Translations under genes and position numbers: made by a program
In this document: positions 12,629-24,998 of the stretch, in pieces
Layout: each line of letters begins with the position of its first letter
Numbering within the stretch: the stretch's first letter is position 1
Notes under the pieces: model-generated
What the model saw: the letters and a program-made list of their open reading frames with translations, nothing else
What the model was told of the DNA's origin: nothing
Databases searched by the model: none
NCBI GenBank assembly: GCA_032690845.1
Contig: CM064429.1
Location: 11,068,569-11,132,568 of the forward strand
DNA length: 64,000 nucleotides
Origin: Eleusine coracana subsp. coracana
Taxonomy: Eukaryota > Streptophyta > Magnoliopsida > Poales > Poaceae
Direction: 5' to 3'

Positions 12629-14400
12629 GTGACTGACGATCAATCTACATCGCAAGTAACAAAAGAGAATACCTCTAAAGTGCAACCATCACCTCAAGCA
12701 GAAGTGGTAGGCGGTCCAAAAGACCTAGTACAGCGTCCCAAACAACCGTCAAGCTCAAATCCTCCGAGAAGCAACACCCCAACCTCGATGACAGCAGCAC
12801 AAGAGATGGAACTGTAAGCCCAAAGAGCCGAGCACCTCGAGCAACTCAAGCAACAGTTGTTGCAAGAGCAAGAGCTAAGAAGCAAAGCGCTGTCAGAAAG
12901 AGAGAAAGCCTTACAAGAGAAAGAGTACATAGCCCAGCTCAGACTCAAGAATTTGCAACTAGCAAAAGAAGTTGAAAAACTCCAGAGAACCATTGGCAGA
13001 GCAAGTCGCCAAGAATCAAACCCAACGCCTGAAGCGCATCCATACCTCGAGAAAGAAGTACCACTTACGCCAAGCCATCAGCCGATAGTCGCAAAAGTAC
13101 TGCCAATTCGAAGAGCAAGCACAACGGGCATAATCGACAAAGACTCACCTCTCTCCGAAGGGCTACAAAGAGCTCCATACCCACCGCAGTTTAGAATGAC
13201 ATCGCTAGCCAAATTCAGGGGAAATTCTGACCCTAGGCAATTCCTCATGACCTACGAAGTAGCAATCATATCAGCAGGAGGAGACGAGGTAACCATGGCA
13301 AAGGCATTCGTTTGCGTCCTCGAAGAGTCCACCCTCAATTGGTATTTCAACCTGCCCCTCCCCCCCCCGGTCTCTATACAGCTAGGAAAACATCAGGGAT
13401 AAGGTGGTCGCAAGCTTTCGAGGGTTTCACACCATTATGGAACCATCGCATGAGTTGTTGAATATCGTCCAGTAAGAAAATGAGCAATTATATGATTACT
13501 ACAGAAGATTCCTCACGCTTCGAGCCCAGGCCCCGAGCGTCACGGATGAGGCGACAATAAGTTCTGTACTCAGAGGCATGCGAGCATGCCAGATGTCTTC
13601 ATACTGCGCGCAGATACCCCCGCGCACCATGCAAATGTTATGCACAAAGTTCGAAGAATACAGTAGATCAGATGTGGATTACAAGAGACGTAAGCAAAGT
13701 CAAAGTAAGAGCCGCAACCAGTCAAATAGCGAAGGTGGCTATCAAAAAAGGCAGTATAGAAAAACTAAGCAATCCACAGAACCCTCGCCTTCGTTCATTG
13801 GTTATATCGAGGGAGAGAAAGAAGACATCTTGGACAGAGATAACCAGAGCAATGATTTCAGAGGAAGTAGCCAACGAGGGCATGGCAGAGGCCGAGGCTC
13901 TCAAGTCAAAAGCTTGATCAACCAGAAAGCCATACTATTTTTACTACGGAGAGGACAAGGGACATAAAACCTCCACTTGCGCAAAGCAAAAGAAATCCAA
14001 GAAAGGATCGAAGCAGAGAAGAAGGCTTCGTCCCAACCTAAATCCATCAATTATACATCACCCAACCCATGGTCCCAACAACCATATCCACAACCCGCTC
14101 AGCCCAACTACCACAACCCAAGCACCCACCATCATCAACTTTACGCACCATCCCTATATTTTCATGCAACTTACCCCACACAACCGCCCAGCCAATACGC
14201 CCAACCCAGACAACAAATCCAGCAACCATTGCCTAGCCAAGACCAGCAAAGTCAAAAGCAAGAGTCTCAACACCTACCACAGCCTAAACCAGAGCCCACC
14301 CCAAATCAAGCCGCAACCTTCCCAGTACAAGGTTACATTGAAATGATATGCGGAGGGTCATCTTCAGACTTTGAAAACAAAAGAAGAAGAAGAGATCACT
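12629..14400 (+). pseudogene. Gypsy gag (capsid/nucleocapsid), broken
   Basis: This encodes the particle protein of the element. An N-terminal Pro/Ser-rich part (12629-12814) ends at an in-frame TAA (12815-12817). The same frame continues with a long charged coiled coil (12818-13010) and the capsid-like segment (to 13402, around LAKFRGNSDPRQFLMTYEVA). A frameshift follows a C-run near 13365. The next open block, 13578-13967, is Lys/Arg/Ser-rich and ends in a degenerate zinc knuckle of the Tat type (GEDKGH kept, first Cys lost). Another frameshift leads into 13977-14400, rich in Pro, Gln and Tyr. At least three lesions make it non-functional. Confidence 0.8.
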
Positions 14401-15008
14401 TTCGAATTATAAACAACATTTTCATAGAAGGACATGTTATCAAGTCAAATTGGCCTCATATTCCCATCACATTCACTGAGTCAGATCTCAACCTCAAAGC
14501 TTATCCGCATGTTGATGCATTTGTAATCGAAGCCCACATCCACACCTGGATGGTCAGTAAAGTTCTCGTAGACAATGGCAGTCAGGCAGACATACTATTC
14601 ATAAACACCTTCAAGCAAATGGGCCTCAGCAAAAGTTTCCTGCAGCCGTCAAATATACCACTCATAGGCTTCGGCGGAAAATGAATCACTCTCGTGGGCA
14701 CAATCTCCCTCCCAGTATCGTTCGGCAACACCCAAAACCCTCGAACAGAATATGTAACATTCGATGTGGTGGATCTTTGCCACCCGTTTAACGTCATATT
14801 TGGCCGGGGCATAATTAACACCTTCGAAGCCGTCATCCATAGTGCATATCTATGCATAAAGATTCCAGCAGCCAGATGGGTTATCATAGTCAAAGGAGAT
14901 CAGCAGATGGCAAGAGACATAGAAAAAGGTTATGCATCAGGGGAAAGAAACTGCAACATCATACAGGTCTTCAACCAAGAGCAGCTAGAGGATGAAGAGA
15001 GAACCTAA
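14401..15008 (+). pseudogene. Gypsy aspartic protease, broken
   Basis: It holds the retroviral-type active-site segment LVDNGSQADILF (codons near 14566-14601), where the family has D-S/G-G; here the second residue is Asn. An in-frame TGA at 14682-14684 follows GFGGK, after which the same frame resumes and carries the second conserved block (CHPFNVIFGRGIINTF) to a stop at 15006-15008. The order after gag and before RT is as expected. Confidence 0.8.
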
Positions 15009-16097
15009 AAAGCTCGTGAGCAGCATAAAGCGAACGCAAGAGAAGAGACACGATGTCTCGACAAAGAAAAGGTTACAATTTAGCCAGACGAAGAAACCAA
15101 AAAAGTACTCCTCGATGAACAAGTCCTTGGCCAGTTCATCATAGTAGGCTCTTGTTTAGAATCCAAAGAAGAGAAAGAACTGCTAGCATTTCTGAGTAAG
15201 AACAAGGATGTATTCACCTGGTCTTCAGCAGACCTCGAAGGCGTGGACAGAAGCATCATAGAGCATAAGCTAGAGGTCGACATAAAGATCAAGCCAAAGA
15301 AATAGAGGCTTCGAAACATGTCCGATGAAAAAACAGAAGCCATCAGAGCGGAAGTTCAACGACTCCTCGATGCTTCTGTTATCCGCGAAGTGAAATACTC
15401 GTCTTGGCTAGCAAACTGTGTAATGGCAAGAAAAAAAATTGGGAAGTGGAGAATGTGTATAGACTTCACAAACCTCAACAAAGCTTGCCCCAAAGACGAC
15501 CTCCCATTGCCTCGAATTGACAAAATTGTGAATGCAGCAGCTGGGACCGAGCTGCTGTCATTGCTTGATTGTTTCTCCGGCTATCATCAGATAATGCTAA
15601 GGAGGGAGGATGAGGAAAAAACAAGTTTGATCACACCCTTTGGTACTTATTGTTTCGTAAGAATGCCCGAGGGGTTGACAAATGTCGGTCCCACATTTTG
15701 CCGCATGACTCAGAAAGCCTTCGAGTCACAATTCGGAAAAAGCGTACACGCTTATGTGGACGATATCATAGTAGCAAGCAAAGTAAAGGGCAGCCACATC
15801 TCAGATCTCACAGAAACATTCGCAAACCTTCGAGCAACAAGGTTAAAATTGAATCCAGAGAGGTGCATTTTTGATATCCGAAAAGGAAGAGTACTCGGTT
15901 GTCTGGTGTTAGCCAAAGGCATCGAAGCCAACCCGAACAAAATCAAAGCAATCATCCAAATGCAAGAGCCACAGTGCCGAAAGGATGTGCAGAAACTCAT
16001 AGGCAGAATGGCGGCACTAAACCGGTTGATATCTAGATTGGCCGAGCGAAGCTTGCCCTTCTTCCAAACACTCCGAGGGGCTCAACCCTTCGAATAG
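15009..16097 (+). pseudogene. Gypsy reverse transcriptase, broken
   Basis: Reverse transcriptase of the element. The main open stretch is 15318-16097, with the blocks GKWRMCIDFTNLNKACPKD, LLDCFSGYHQIML, FGTYCFVRMPEGL and the catalytic YVDDIIV at about 15752-15772. An in-frame TAG at 15303-15305 cuts it from the linker upstream (15060-15302). A stop at 16095-16097 ends it before the connection domain. It would not give a full polymerase. Confidence 0.88.
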
Positions 16098-17038
16098 GGT
16101 CCAGAACAGCAAAAAAGCCTTTGCAGATCTAAAAAATTACCTCGAAAAGCAATCAAAGCTAACCAACCCAGAGCCTGGGGCTGTGCTACTGTTATATGTC
16201 GTTGTGTCCTATTCGGCAGTCAGCGCAGTCCTTGTACAGGAAAAGAGAATAGTCAAAACGGTTAAAGGGGAACCGAAGGAACTCTTGGTACAACTACCGG
16301 TATACTATGTCAACGAGGCATTGTCTGCCTCCAAGAGGCTCTATTCTAAGATGGAAATACTCGCATAAGCGGTAGTAATGGCTTCCAGAAAGCTGCGGCA
16401 TTATTTTGAGGCTTATCACATCAAAGTGCTCATCAGCCAACCACTTAATGAAATATTTGGCAACCGAGAAGCTTCGGGAACAATCAACAAGTGGGCCATG
16501 GAACTCTCAGAGCATGTAGTAGACTTTGGGAAACGTAGTGCCATCAAGTCTCAGGTACTCGCTGACTTCATAGCAGATTGGACAGCTCCACAGCACATAA
16601 AAAATCAAATATGGTCTAAACCAGAGTGGACAGTGCATTGCGACGGAGCCTGAGGACTGGCCGGGGCGGGTATAGCAGCAGTAGTCACTTCGCTCACGGG
16701 TGTGAAAATGAGATATGCTGCAAGGCTCGAGTTCAGCAAAGAAATTAACAACTGCATCAACAACATAGCAAAGTATGGGGCAGTATTGCTGGAGCTCAAG
16801 AAACTGAGGGCACTCAGAGTCTAGAGGTGCAAATTTAGAACGGATTCCAAGATCGTCGCCAGCCAACATGACAAAGAATTCACAACCAGGGATCCACTGC
16901 TTGAGAAATACCACAACACCATCCGAAGCATGGAAAAGTATTTCAAAGGCTCCGATATACAGTACATCGAGAGAAAGTTTAACACAGAGGCAGACAAGCT
17001 CGCCAAGTTGGCAGCAAGACAAGAAGCAATACCATAAA
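16098..17038 (+). pseudogene. Gypsy RNase H, broken
   Basis: The connection and RNase H region. Open pieces are 16183-16368 and 16378-16653. The first catalytic aspartate is in the context VHCDGA at about 16630-16647, but the next codon is TGA (16651-16653). The remainder (GLAGAGIAAVV onwards) is in the same frame and is cut again by TAG near 16822. The domain is recognisable but dead. Confidence 0.78.
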
Positions 17039-18331
17039 ATGTGTTCTTTCAAACAATCACAGAACCTTCGATCAAAGCAGTCCTCCAAGACCCCAAGCAT
17101 AACACGCAGTCACGAGCGAAGACTGGAGAACCCAAATCATTGCGTACCTTAGGGGTTTTTACGAGCCAGACACCGAGTCAGAGGCAAAAAGAATGCAGCA
17201 AAGGGCCAGGAACTACAACATCATCGAGGGTCAGCTTTACAAGTCAGGAATTTGCGCCCCACTACTTAAGTGTGTAAGCAGAACGGAGGGCACCCAGCTA
17301 CTCAATGAGATACACGAAGGAATCTGTGGAGCACATATTGGACCTCGACCGCTAGCTACAAGGCAGTTAGACAAGGTTTCTTCTGGCCATCTATGGTCAA
17401 GGATGTCACAGAAGTAGTAACCAGATGCGAACCCTGCCAAAAAATCTCAAATAAGCAGTCAGTACCCTCACAGCCAACGCAACTCATAGCCCCATCATGG
17501 CCTCTCCAACGCTGTGGAATCGACATCGTCGGACCCCTGCCCACAGCCCCACGAAATTATAGGTGGACAGTTGTAGCACTAGAATATTTCACCAAGTGGA
17601 TTGAAGTTGGACCAATCACAAACATCTCGGTGGCAACAATCAAAAAGTTCTTTTGGCAAAACGTCGTTTGCCGCTTCGGAGTGCTAAGGGACATAACAGT
17701 CGATAACGGAAAACAATTCGAGAATGATATGTTCAAAGAATTCTGTCACTCCATTGTAACCAAAGTCGACTTCACGTCAGTATATCACCCCCAGTCGAAT
17801 GAAGCTGTCAAAAGAGCAAACATTCTTATATTCAAGGCAATCAAAAAGATACTCCTCGACGATAAGAAAGGAAAGTGGGCAGAAGAACTTCCAAGGGTCA
17901 TATGGTCGCACAACATGACCGAAACCAGGGCAACCAAATACTCGTCCTTCAGGTTACTTTACGGGGAAGAAGCAGTCACGCCCGAGGAGATTTTGCATCA
18001 AAGCCCCAGAACCTTCAATGTAAAATCAACACAGCCTGCGGAGGCGGAATCAAAGGATCTCATGGAAGTGGACAGACTGGATGCAGCTGACAAGCTTGAA
18101 AAGTATCAATCAGAAACCCGCCAATGGAGGGATCAAAAAGTCGCACCCCGAGCTTACACAGTAGGAGACCTAGTTCTACTCCAAAGCCCGAAAACAGAAA
18201 GCAAAGGCAAGTTAGAACCTAAATGGGAGGGCCCATACATTTTTACAAAATCAAACAGGCCCGGAGCGTACAGGCTCCAGACCTCGCAAGGAGAAGAGTT
18301 ATCGCATTCTTGGAATGCGGACAACCTTTAA
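17039..18331 (+). pseudogene. Gypsy integrase, broken at its N-terminal part
   Basis: The N-terminal HHCC region is split by a frameshift near 17400: the histidine part (HEGICGAHIG) is in the 17193-17417 frame and the cysteine part (RCEPCQ) in the 17393-18331 frame. The latter, 312 codons, keeps the catalytic core: Asp in GIDIVGPLP, Asp in TVDNGKQFE and Glu in the degraded context SNEAVKRAN (family usually NGQ-E--N). A C-terminal segment ending SWNADNL follows. No chromodomain follows. Confidence 0.88.
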
Positions 18332-18903
18332 TTCTTTATGTATAGAAAAGGCACCACTTGAAGCATGTAAACAGCCAAGCATAGCACGAAGCTATAAATG
18401 CTACCTTGAGCTTAGTTAGTAGATTTTCTTTTCAAGCTTTCTTTTTAGTCAATTATGTAAAGTACCATACTCTTTTCCTCACAAGGGGAACCCTTCACAG
18501 GGGTGAGGTTTTTAATGAGGCGGATCCTATGTTGATCCCAGCTAAATCTATAAAGCTGCCTTTTTTAAAGAGGAAAGCCTCGCTTAGCAGAGCACGTCGA
18601 AACAACTCCCACCATGGAGATTGAAACATTCAACAAAGAGCAAAAAGCTCTCAAGCCATAGCTGCCGCACTGGCTAAGCCCTAAGAGCTAAAAGACGTGC
18701 AGTTAGCTAACTTAGCAAAAAATGCTAAGGGGCTCATTGCAGCCCAAACCCGTCGAAGGGTTCGCCCAAAAACACCTCGCTCCTAGCACTTCGAGGGGGA
18801 GGGTGGCATTTTTCAAAAATTTAACGTAAATACTAAAGGGCTCGTAGCAACTCAAACCTGACAAAACAGACTTTATTGCAATAGGAATTAACAAATGTTT
18901 ACA
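18332..18903 (+). other. Gypsy non-coding spacer between integrase and the antisense gene
   Basis: No ORF of note on either strand. It should contain the polyadenylation region of the antisense gene, whose stop codon is at 18904. It has repeated CGAAGC/TTCGAGG-type strings like those in the LTR. Confidence 0.55.
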
Positions 18904-21900
18904 TTAAGAATCATAATCAATGAGTTCTTCTTTTACAACAACCCCTGAGGCTAGCAACTGGAGAAGCAAAATGGACCACTCGTCGGCAGTATAACCAGGC
19001 GGAGGTGGGCAAGAATCAGGCCTCGAGCCCCCGGCACCAGTGACACCCGAATTTTGCATATTTTCACCAGCAAGAATCAGCGCTTGTGAAAAAGATTTAG
19101 CAATATTTGTTGGTGAATTCAACATAGAACTAATAGATCGCTTCGCCACAGCAAGCCGCGGACGGAGGGGCCGTGGAATTGAGGCGTTAGAACCATTGTT
19201 GCCCAAGGGCTTCTCGCTTCGCGTCGAAAGCGAAGATCCGGGTGTTCGCTTCCTACGCAGTCTATCTATGCTAGTGTCACGCGGGACTCCCCCACTACTG
19301 GACTCAGCTTTACCCCGACGACGAAGCGCGGACGACGCACTAGATGGAGCGCCGCGACTAAATAATTGGCAATAATTTCCTACACAAACCACACCAACAT
19401 CCAAAGTCACGTAGCGTGCCCCGGGTGGAGCAGCATGCACACGGTCCTCGAGTTTTTCAGCCTTCGCTGCAACATCTAACACTTCGAAGCCGCTCAAATT
19501 GGCCTCAGAACTACTCGAAGTAGGCATCGGTACAAAAGCATCATCCAATAAAGATTGAGACCCCTCGCTCATCAGGCCCAACATGCGCAACACGGAAGAT
19601 CCACTAGAAGTGTTCTCTTTGGAATCCCGCGTAAGCGACATGAAGGACACCTACGCAGGTTGAAGCAGGCATGTCAAAACTATAGTTACAAAATTTCCTT
19701 CAAGACCTCCTAAAAAGTATACTACATCAATATAGCAACTGCAAGCGATCCTAAACCTCGCACGATGCAGCCTTCGATCCACCCTCCGAAGTACCCGCCT
19801 TGTCGGCATCATTCCTCGAAGTGTCTCAGCCCCCTGAAGGATCCGCAGCTTGGCCACCATCGCTCCTCGAGGAATCACGCATCTGCGCAGGCATAATCAA
19901 TTTTAACTTCAAACATCATGTGATTAAATGAAAATACAGTATAAAAACAGAAGTATAACCTGAGCCAGCTTCTCAATAGCAGCTTGTCGAGCAGCTTCGC
20001 GGCCGTGATCGCGCCAAAACTTCATAGCAACATGTTTAGCTGCGGCAATGGCCTCTAGCGACAAGCCGTCTCGAGCGTCCGCCCCAATTGAAAAATTGCA
20101 ACTCCCCAAAGCATGTAAGTGGTCGTAGCCTTCGCGTTCCAATAGCCCGAAAGCGGCCTCCATAGTATGAAGCGAGCTAAAATTGCTGCGCTTATCCATC
20201 ACCCCCGGGAGAGCTTCGAACTCAGACTTAAGCCAACCAAAGAACAAAGCCTCGGTGATAGCAGCCCCATCGGTCAACGACATTGGCTTAGCACCAACAT
20301 AACCAAAGGCCTCGTAATATTGATGGTGTGCAGATACAGCTTGGGCAGCAAAGCCATAATTACGAGTCGACTGGTCATGCTTCAAAGCTGTGTTCTCATT
20401 TTCTAGAGCTGCAATTTTAGCCTCAGTAGCCTCCAGGCGACTTAAGCCGTTCTTCAACTCAGCAACCTCCGCTCACAAAGCATCAAGCTCTTTTTGCACT
20501 CATGCAGCTTCAAGTGTAGCTTCATCCTTCACAGATTGAAGGCTATTAAGTTTTTCCTTCAACAATATATTCTTTGTCCCAAACAAATTTTTCTCTCTCT
20601 CCAAAGAGGCCATCTCTGTGCAAGTTTTTTCAGAAGAAATCCATGCGAGAGTGTGAGCCTGAAACAAAAGAACAGTCAAAACAACTCCGTCAGAAACCTC
20701 AAGAAAAACAGTAGAACATTTTTCTTCTGTACCAAGCCTTGAGATCAGCAAAATTATGGCAAAGATGACAAAGATTATGCCGCAAGTCCCCCGCTTTGAA
20801 TAATTTAGCCCCTTCGGCTATGAAGGCATCCGAAGCCGAGCACAGATCAACCCAAGCCTTGAGATCAGCAAAATTTTCATACCCCTCGGGCAGGCCCAAG
20901 TTTTTATCCACAGACCCGCTAGAAGTTTCAGCCCCAATCAAAAGTTGGCTCGGACTCAAAGTTCCAGGGCAGGAAGAGAACTTTCCTTTAAGTCCTGCTA
21001 GGGTATCTGCGACCTCCGCATCTATAGTGCGACCCTTCGCAAAGATAATGGAGGGACTCGAAGCTGGCAAATTTGTAGTATCACCTATAGCAGAGGGAGA
21101 AAGCACCATCACGTCATCCTCCTCATCATCATCGCCATCAAAAGCGTCCGCCATCGCCCCGGCGCGCACCAGAGTCCTAGCAGCGCGAAGGCCAGGGGCA
21201 GGGGAGCTCGAAGAGTCCCGACGGGGTTCTTTTGCGAGTGCGCGCTTTGGGGGGACCTTCGAAGTTTTGTCCTCCCTCTTTCTTTTACCAATCTGCGAGG
21301 AGGGCTTCATTGGACACTTCTCCTTGTTGGCCTTTTTAGCCCCCGTAGTGATGAGGACATCACTCCTATGGATACACACAACACTCCTCCAAATCTGGAC
21401 TTGCAAGGTCCAATGACTAGAGCTTGTGCACGACAACTAAATTTAGAGGTGAGCTCGTTCCTACGTTCTTCGCTATATGTTACTTTTGAGAATGGTTTGC
21501 TACCTAATGATTATTTTATTATTAGAAACCATGGAGAGGACCAGGAGATGATGGGAGAAGGAGTTGGAAATGTGGAGGACCAGAAAGGGCTTGGAAACCA
21601 AAGTGGAGGCCCAATTAAAACCGACTTCGAGTCTGTTTTGGGGCCCAGGACCAGTCTATACTAAAACGGTCGCCCAGGACGCATACGGACTCAGATTTGG
21701 ACGTTCTACATATGCACGGAAATATAAGGAGAAGACCTTTCCAATGCTACCGGCCTCATGTCAAAATTCATCCGGAGTCATCGGGAATCGTCAAAACAAG
21801 AGAGAGTCTAGAATCTGTGTCGGTGCTGCGTCGCCTATTTTTTGCCTTTGGGCTTTGTATCTAGTTGAGCCCAATTAGGGGCGCGTCCAGAGGGTCTGGG

Positions 21901-23734
21901 TTTTGCTTAGATCAATTCTGTTCATAAACAGTTTCACCGTTCATCGGTTTGTGAGATCCCAACTTCGAGAGTTTAATCATACATCTGCAATTGTGTTGCA
22001 TTCTTCGTTGTTCTTGCTTGTGTTCTTGATTCACAGGCAGGGATTAGCCTTCTCGGCGAGGTCAATCATCTTTGGACGGTTGATAACCAGAGGAGACGTC
22101 GTGCTGCGATTGCGGGGTTTAGAACGTGTTGTTCTGAAGCCGGATCGATTTGTGTGTCGCCTCCGACCAAATCAAATTACCAAGAACCTTTCGGAAGATC
22201 GGGAACCTTGTTCACATCATGTAGCCTTACCAACATCTGAACCAACATTACCAGGAGGCCGATTTCGCCTCATGCGAGGTCCTGGCGCAACACGAGCCGA
22301 ATACTTCACACCGGCCAATGACAACACTCGGTTAAGCCGGCCACTATGAGAAGTCCGCTCGCAGGTATGTTTTTGCTCCTCACGTGTATGGGGCCCTACT
22401 ATAGCCTTGCTGGCGCGCTGCAGGAAGACCACAAGCTCCTCATTGCCAAGACCCCGTTTATCCACGGGTACCTCTGGGAAGGGTATGGTAATGTCAGACC
22501 TCGTGGGGATTTTCTTCTGAATAAACCCAGGAATTGAGCATCTCTCACGTAGTGGCCACTTATTCGCAGCCACGAACTCTTCAACAAGGTCCTGGCAGCT
22601 TGAATTGAATGTAGCGACACGGAAAGCAGCATCATTCTTGTAGCTCTTGGGCACCCTGCCCTCCATGGATCGAGGTTCGTAGGGAGATAGCTTTGAAGCT
22701 AGTGGAAAAATTGTTGTCTCTCCCCCGTCCGCATGAACAATCTACGCAGGAACCTTCACATATAGCCAGCTTTCATGCCACTTGTCACTCCAGTGGTTTC
22801 GGCTGCACTTCACAAACTGGTTGCCACGCTTAAAGCGGGGCACAAAGGTAACGCAACTGAAGTCAGCCTCGTGCACCACACAATCAATATTAATGGTCTT
22901 CGGTTGGTAATGAGCACAGTAGTACTTGCAGAATACTTCAATATCAGGCTGGCCCTGATAACTCAGTACGCCCCAGGCAAACTTGCTCAGTATGGCCATC
23001 CCGCTGGGGCTGATATGGTGAAGTTGCACATTGAACCTACCCAGCACATCTTTCACGAAGGATGAGCAAGGAAAACGTAGGCCAGCAGTGAAGTGGTCTT
23101 CAAAAACCACGGCCTCATCTTGCGCAGGGCAAGGAGTAACCTCTCGACCAGCCAGCGTGGCTCCTCCGGAGGGAAAGCACCCCAACTCAGCAAGCTTGTG
23201 CAACTTGGGAGCATCAAGGCGAGATTGCTCAAAGACAGAGGTTCAAGGTCTGGATCCCTTGTGTTCTTTCCCTTTCCCTTTTCGGCCCCTCGGCAGGCCA
23301 AAATCACTTACAGGCAGCAAATCACTCACATCAGCATCAACGTCTTCTAAGTTCTCGTCCACTGGACCAGAACTCCGAACCCTGCGGCTTGAACCTTGCC
23401 CTTGGGCCTCGGTCGCGACCTTCCCAACACCTCGGGGAACGAAATCCTTGTCACCACCCTCTTCCTCGTCATCCTCTTCCTCTTCTTCTCCATCGTCTTC
23501 CTCCTCATCATCCTCAACCTGTTTTAGAGGATCCCGACCACGATCACGACCCAACCTTTTGGGAGGAGAAATAAGGTTATCCTCCAGGCTTCTGGCAAAA
23601 TCCGCCTCGGAGTCACCCTCACTTGTAACAGCATCGACAGTCGTTGAAGGCGGGTTTTCTTCAATAGCGGTCTTGTCAGCGCGCGGTGTCATCACCACTC
23701 GAGCCATACCTTCAGACCCTGCAATCAAAGACAA
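18904..23734 (-). pseudogene. Antisense gene of the Gypsy element (Transposase_28-like domain plus coiled coil)
   Basis: A large minus-strand coding region lying opposite to gag-pol. From its start at 23734: an acidic N-terminus with a long Glu/Asp run and basic RKGKGKEHK; a frameshift near 23240; then a conserved block (23203-22742) around FEDHFTAGLRFPC and LSKFAWGVLSYQGQPDIEVF. From memory this resembles the rice 'putative gypsy type transposon' family (Transposase_28). A single TAG (22742-22744) separates it from 22666-22370 in the same frame. After the inserted fragment come a Ser/Arg-rich block with DDDEEDD (about 21340-20760), a coiled coil (20750-20400) and an Ala-rich helical domain ending EKLAQ at a good donor site (about 19960). 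The last block is Ser-rich (19650-18904). It may be spliced. Its function is unknown. Confidence 0.65.
21340..22200 (+). mobile_element. Fragment of a second Gypsy element (pol 3' end plus LTR-like sequence)
   Basis: The plus strand encodes the C-terminal tail typical of a chromovirus-type Gypsy polyprotein (MTRACARQLNLEVSS, then LPNDYFIIRNHGEDQE), ending at 21664. About 500 bp of LTR-like sequence follows, with a promoter-less 3' part. It interrupts the antisense gene of the host element. Both boundaries are approximate, and I could not find a target duplication, so it may have come in by recombination rather than by simple insertion. Confidence 0.6.
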
Positions 23735-24354
23735 AACATGAATTCAGTATGAACACGAAAACCAATCCCAACCATTGCAAGGGACACTTCGAAGTAAGAA
23801 TTCATGCATACCAAGCTAGTTCAATGGTTGCTTCGAAGTAAAAATCACCAAAGACCAGTACGAGCACACGAAGCTATAGCAAGCTAGAGCACTAAAAAGC
23901 AAATCGCAGGAAAAGCTTTGTAGACCTTCAACCCACCCCCTCACCCCCTGCTTATATAGTCGGATAAAAACAGATGGGCATTTACTACGGAGCCTCGGGA
24001 ATTGGGGGCACAGTAACACAAAATTGTAAACGGAAGCCGAAGAGCCGCGACACCCAAAGTAGCCAAGTGTTACATTCGAGAGAATTGGGTGAGCTCCCAG
24101 AAGAAGACTCTCTTTCAGAAACAGTTACTGTTCGAACCCTAGTCATAATCGTAGGCATAGCAGGAGCTCAACGGACGAGTAACTGGTAAAAATAATAATT
24201 TTTCACCACAGTTATTCTCCTTTTATAGGCAAAAGCCCTGGTAGCTTCGCTCAAAGCCTAACTTTGATGATCGAAGGGTGGCGTTTTGGTAAGAGGTCCC
24301 GGCGAAGCAAGGGTTTTGGCCCATCAAAGTTGGACCCACCCCTCGAGGGGCTAT
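23735..24354 (-). other. Leader of the antisense gene and 3' non-coding part of the Gypsy element
   Basis: No coding sequence. It holds the minus-strand TATA box and, next to the 3' LTR, the place of the polypurine tract. The base before the LTR is CGAGGGGCTAT, a weak purine tract, so the PPT is degenerate or atypical. Confidence 0.5.
23951..23958 (-). promoter_or_regulatory. Candidate TATA box of the antisense gene
   Basis: The minus strand reads CTATATAAGC here, 217 bp upstream of the candidate start codon at 23734. It is the best TATA-like site in the 620 bp leader and suggests the antisense gene has its own promoter rather than read-through from the LTR. Confidence 0.55.
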
Positions 24355-24993
24355 TGTTGGGGGGATCACTTCATAAGCCAGCCCTCGAGGGTTTATCAAA
24401 GTCGGGCTGTGAATAAAAGTCAAAGTTAACTATTGCTACCTTTTTTTATTATTAACCATAACGTCGAGGTACAGGTGTCCATCGGAAGCCTCAAAAAAAC
24501 CAGGACCCTTCGAGCGGTACCTCCGCGCCCACGAAGGATGAAGCCATCACCCTTCGAAGGATAGAGCAACGCACCCTTCGAGCAGTACCTCCACGCCCTT
24601 GAAGGATGAAGCCATCATCCTGCGAAGGACAAGACACTGGGCAAGATCAAGAACCGGCATGGCGCGAAGAGGGCAACACGTGGCGCCAACACGTGTTGTG
24701 GCGTGCGGGACAAGGAAGGGTACCAGAAAAGCTCAAATGACCGATTTATCCTTTATGACCATTTTGTATAGAATATTTGGAGAATATAGTAGGTAATTAG
24801 GGACAAAATGGTCATTTGCATATGACCTAAGTACGGGCCTATAAATAGAACACCCTACTTACTTGTAACGGGATGAATCTTTTTGGAAATACGTGAGGGG
24901 AGCCCATTGTTCCGTTTTGTACCCTTCGTGATTCCTTTTCATGTTTACTCTTTTTGTTAATGGCACTGAAGCTCGCGCTTTGTGACACCAACA
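24355..24993 (+). repeat. 3' LTR of the Gypsy element
   Basis: It is 639 bp, begins TGTTGG and ends CCAACA, a perfect 6-bp terminal inverted repeat. It is followed directly by the target duplication AACAC. TATA box TATAAATAG at 24840-24848. Confidence 0.93.
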
Positions 24994-24998
24994 AACAC

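Larger units (their letters stand above)
11869..24993 (+). mobile_element. Ty3/Gypsy LTR retrotransposon, Tat-like, with antisense gene
   Basis: A 13,125 bp element flanked by the 5-bp target duplication AACAC (11864-11868 and 24994-24998). LTRs are 11869-12509 and 24355-24993. Between them lie, in order, a primer binding site, gag, protease, reverse transcriptase, RNase H and integrase (plus strand, about 12629-18331), then about 6 kb with a long minus-strand gene. RNase H before integrase marks it as Gypsy. The long 3' part with antisense ORF and the absence of a chromodomain after integrase fit the Tat lineage. A hand comparison of the LTRs gives about 45 differences in about 640 positions (about 7%), so the insertion is old. 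Stops and frameshifts in gag-pol show it cannot move on its own. A piece of another Gypsy element lies inside at about 21340-22200. Confidence 0.93.

Noticed and set aside
20732..20884. Two direct copies of a 24-nt string inside the antisense gene, as a possible target duplication
   Set aside because: Too long for a target duplication and with no element termini between them; more likely a local duplication of an exon edge (both encode NFADLKAW).
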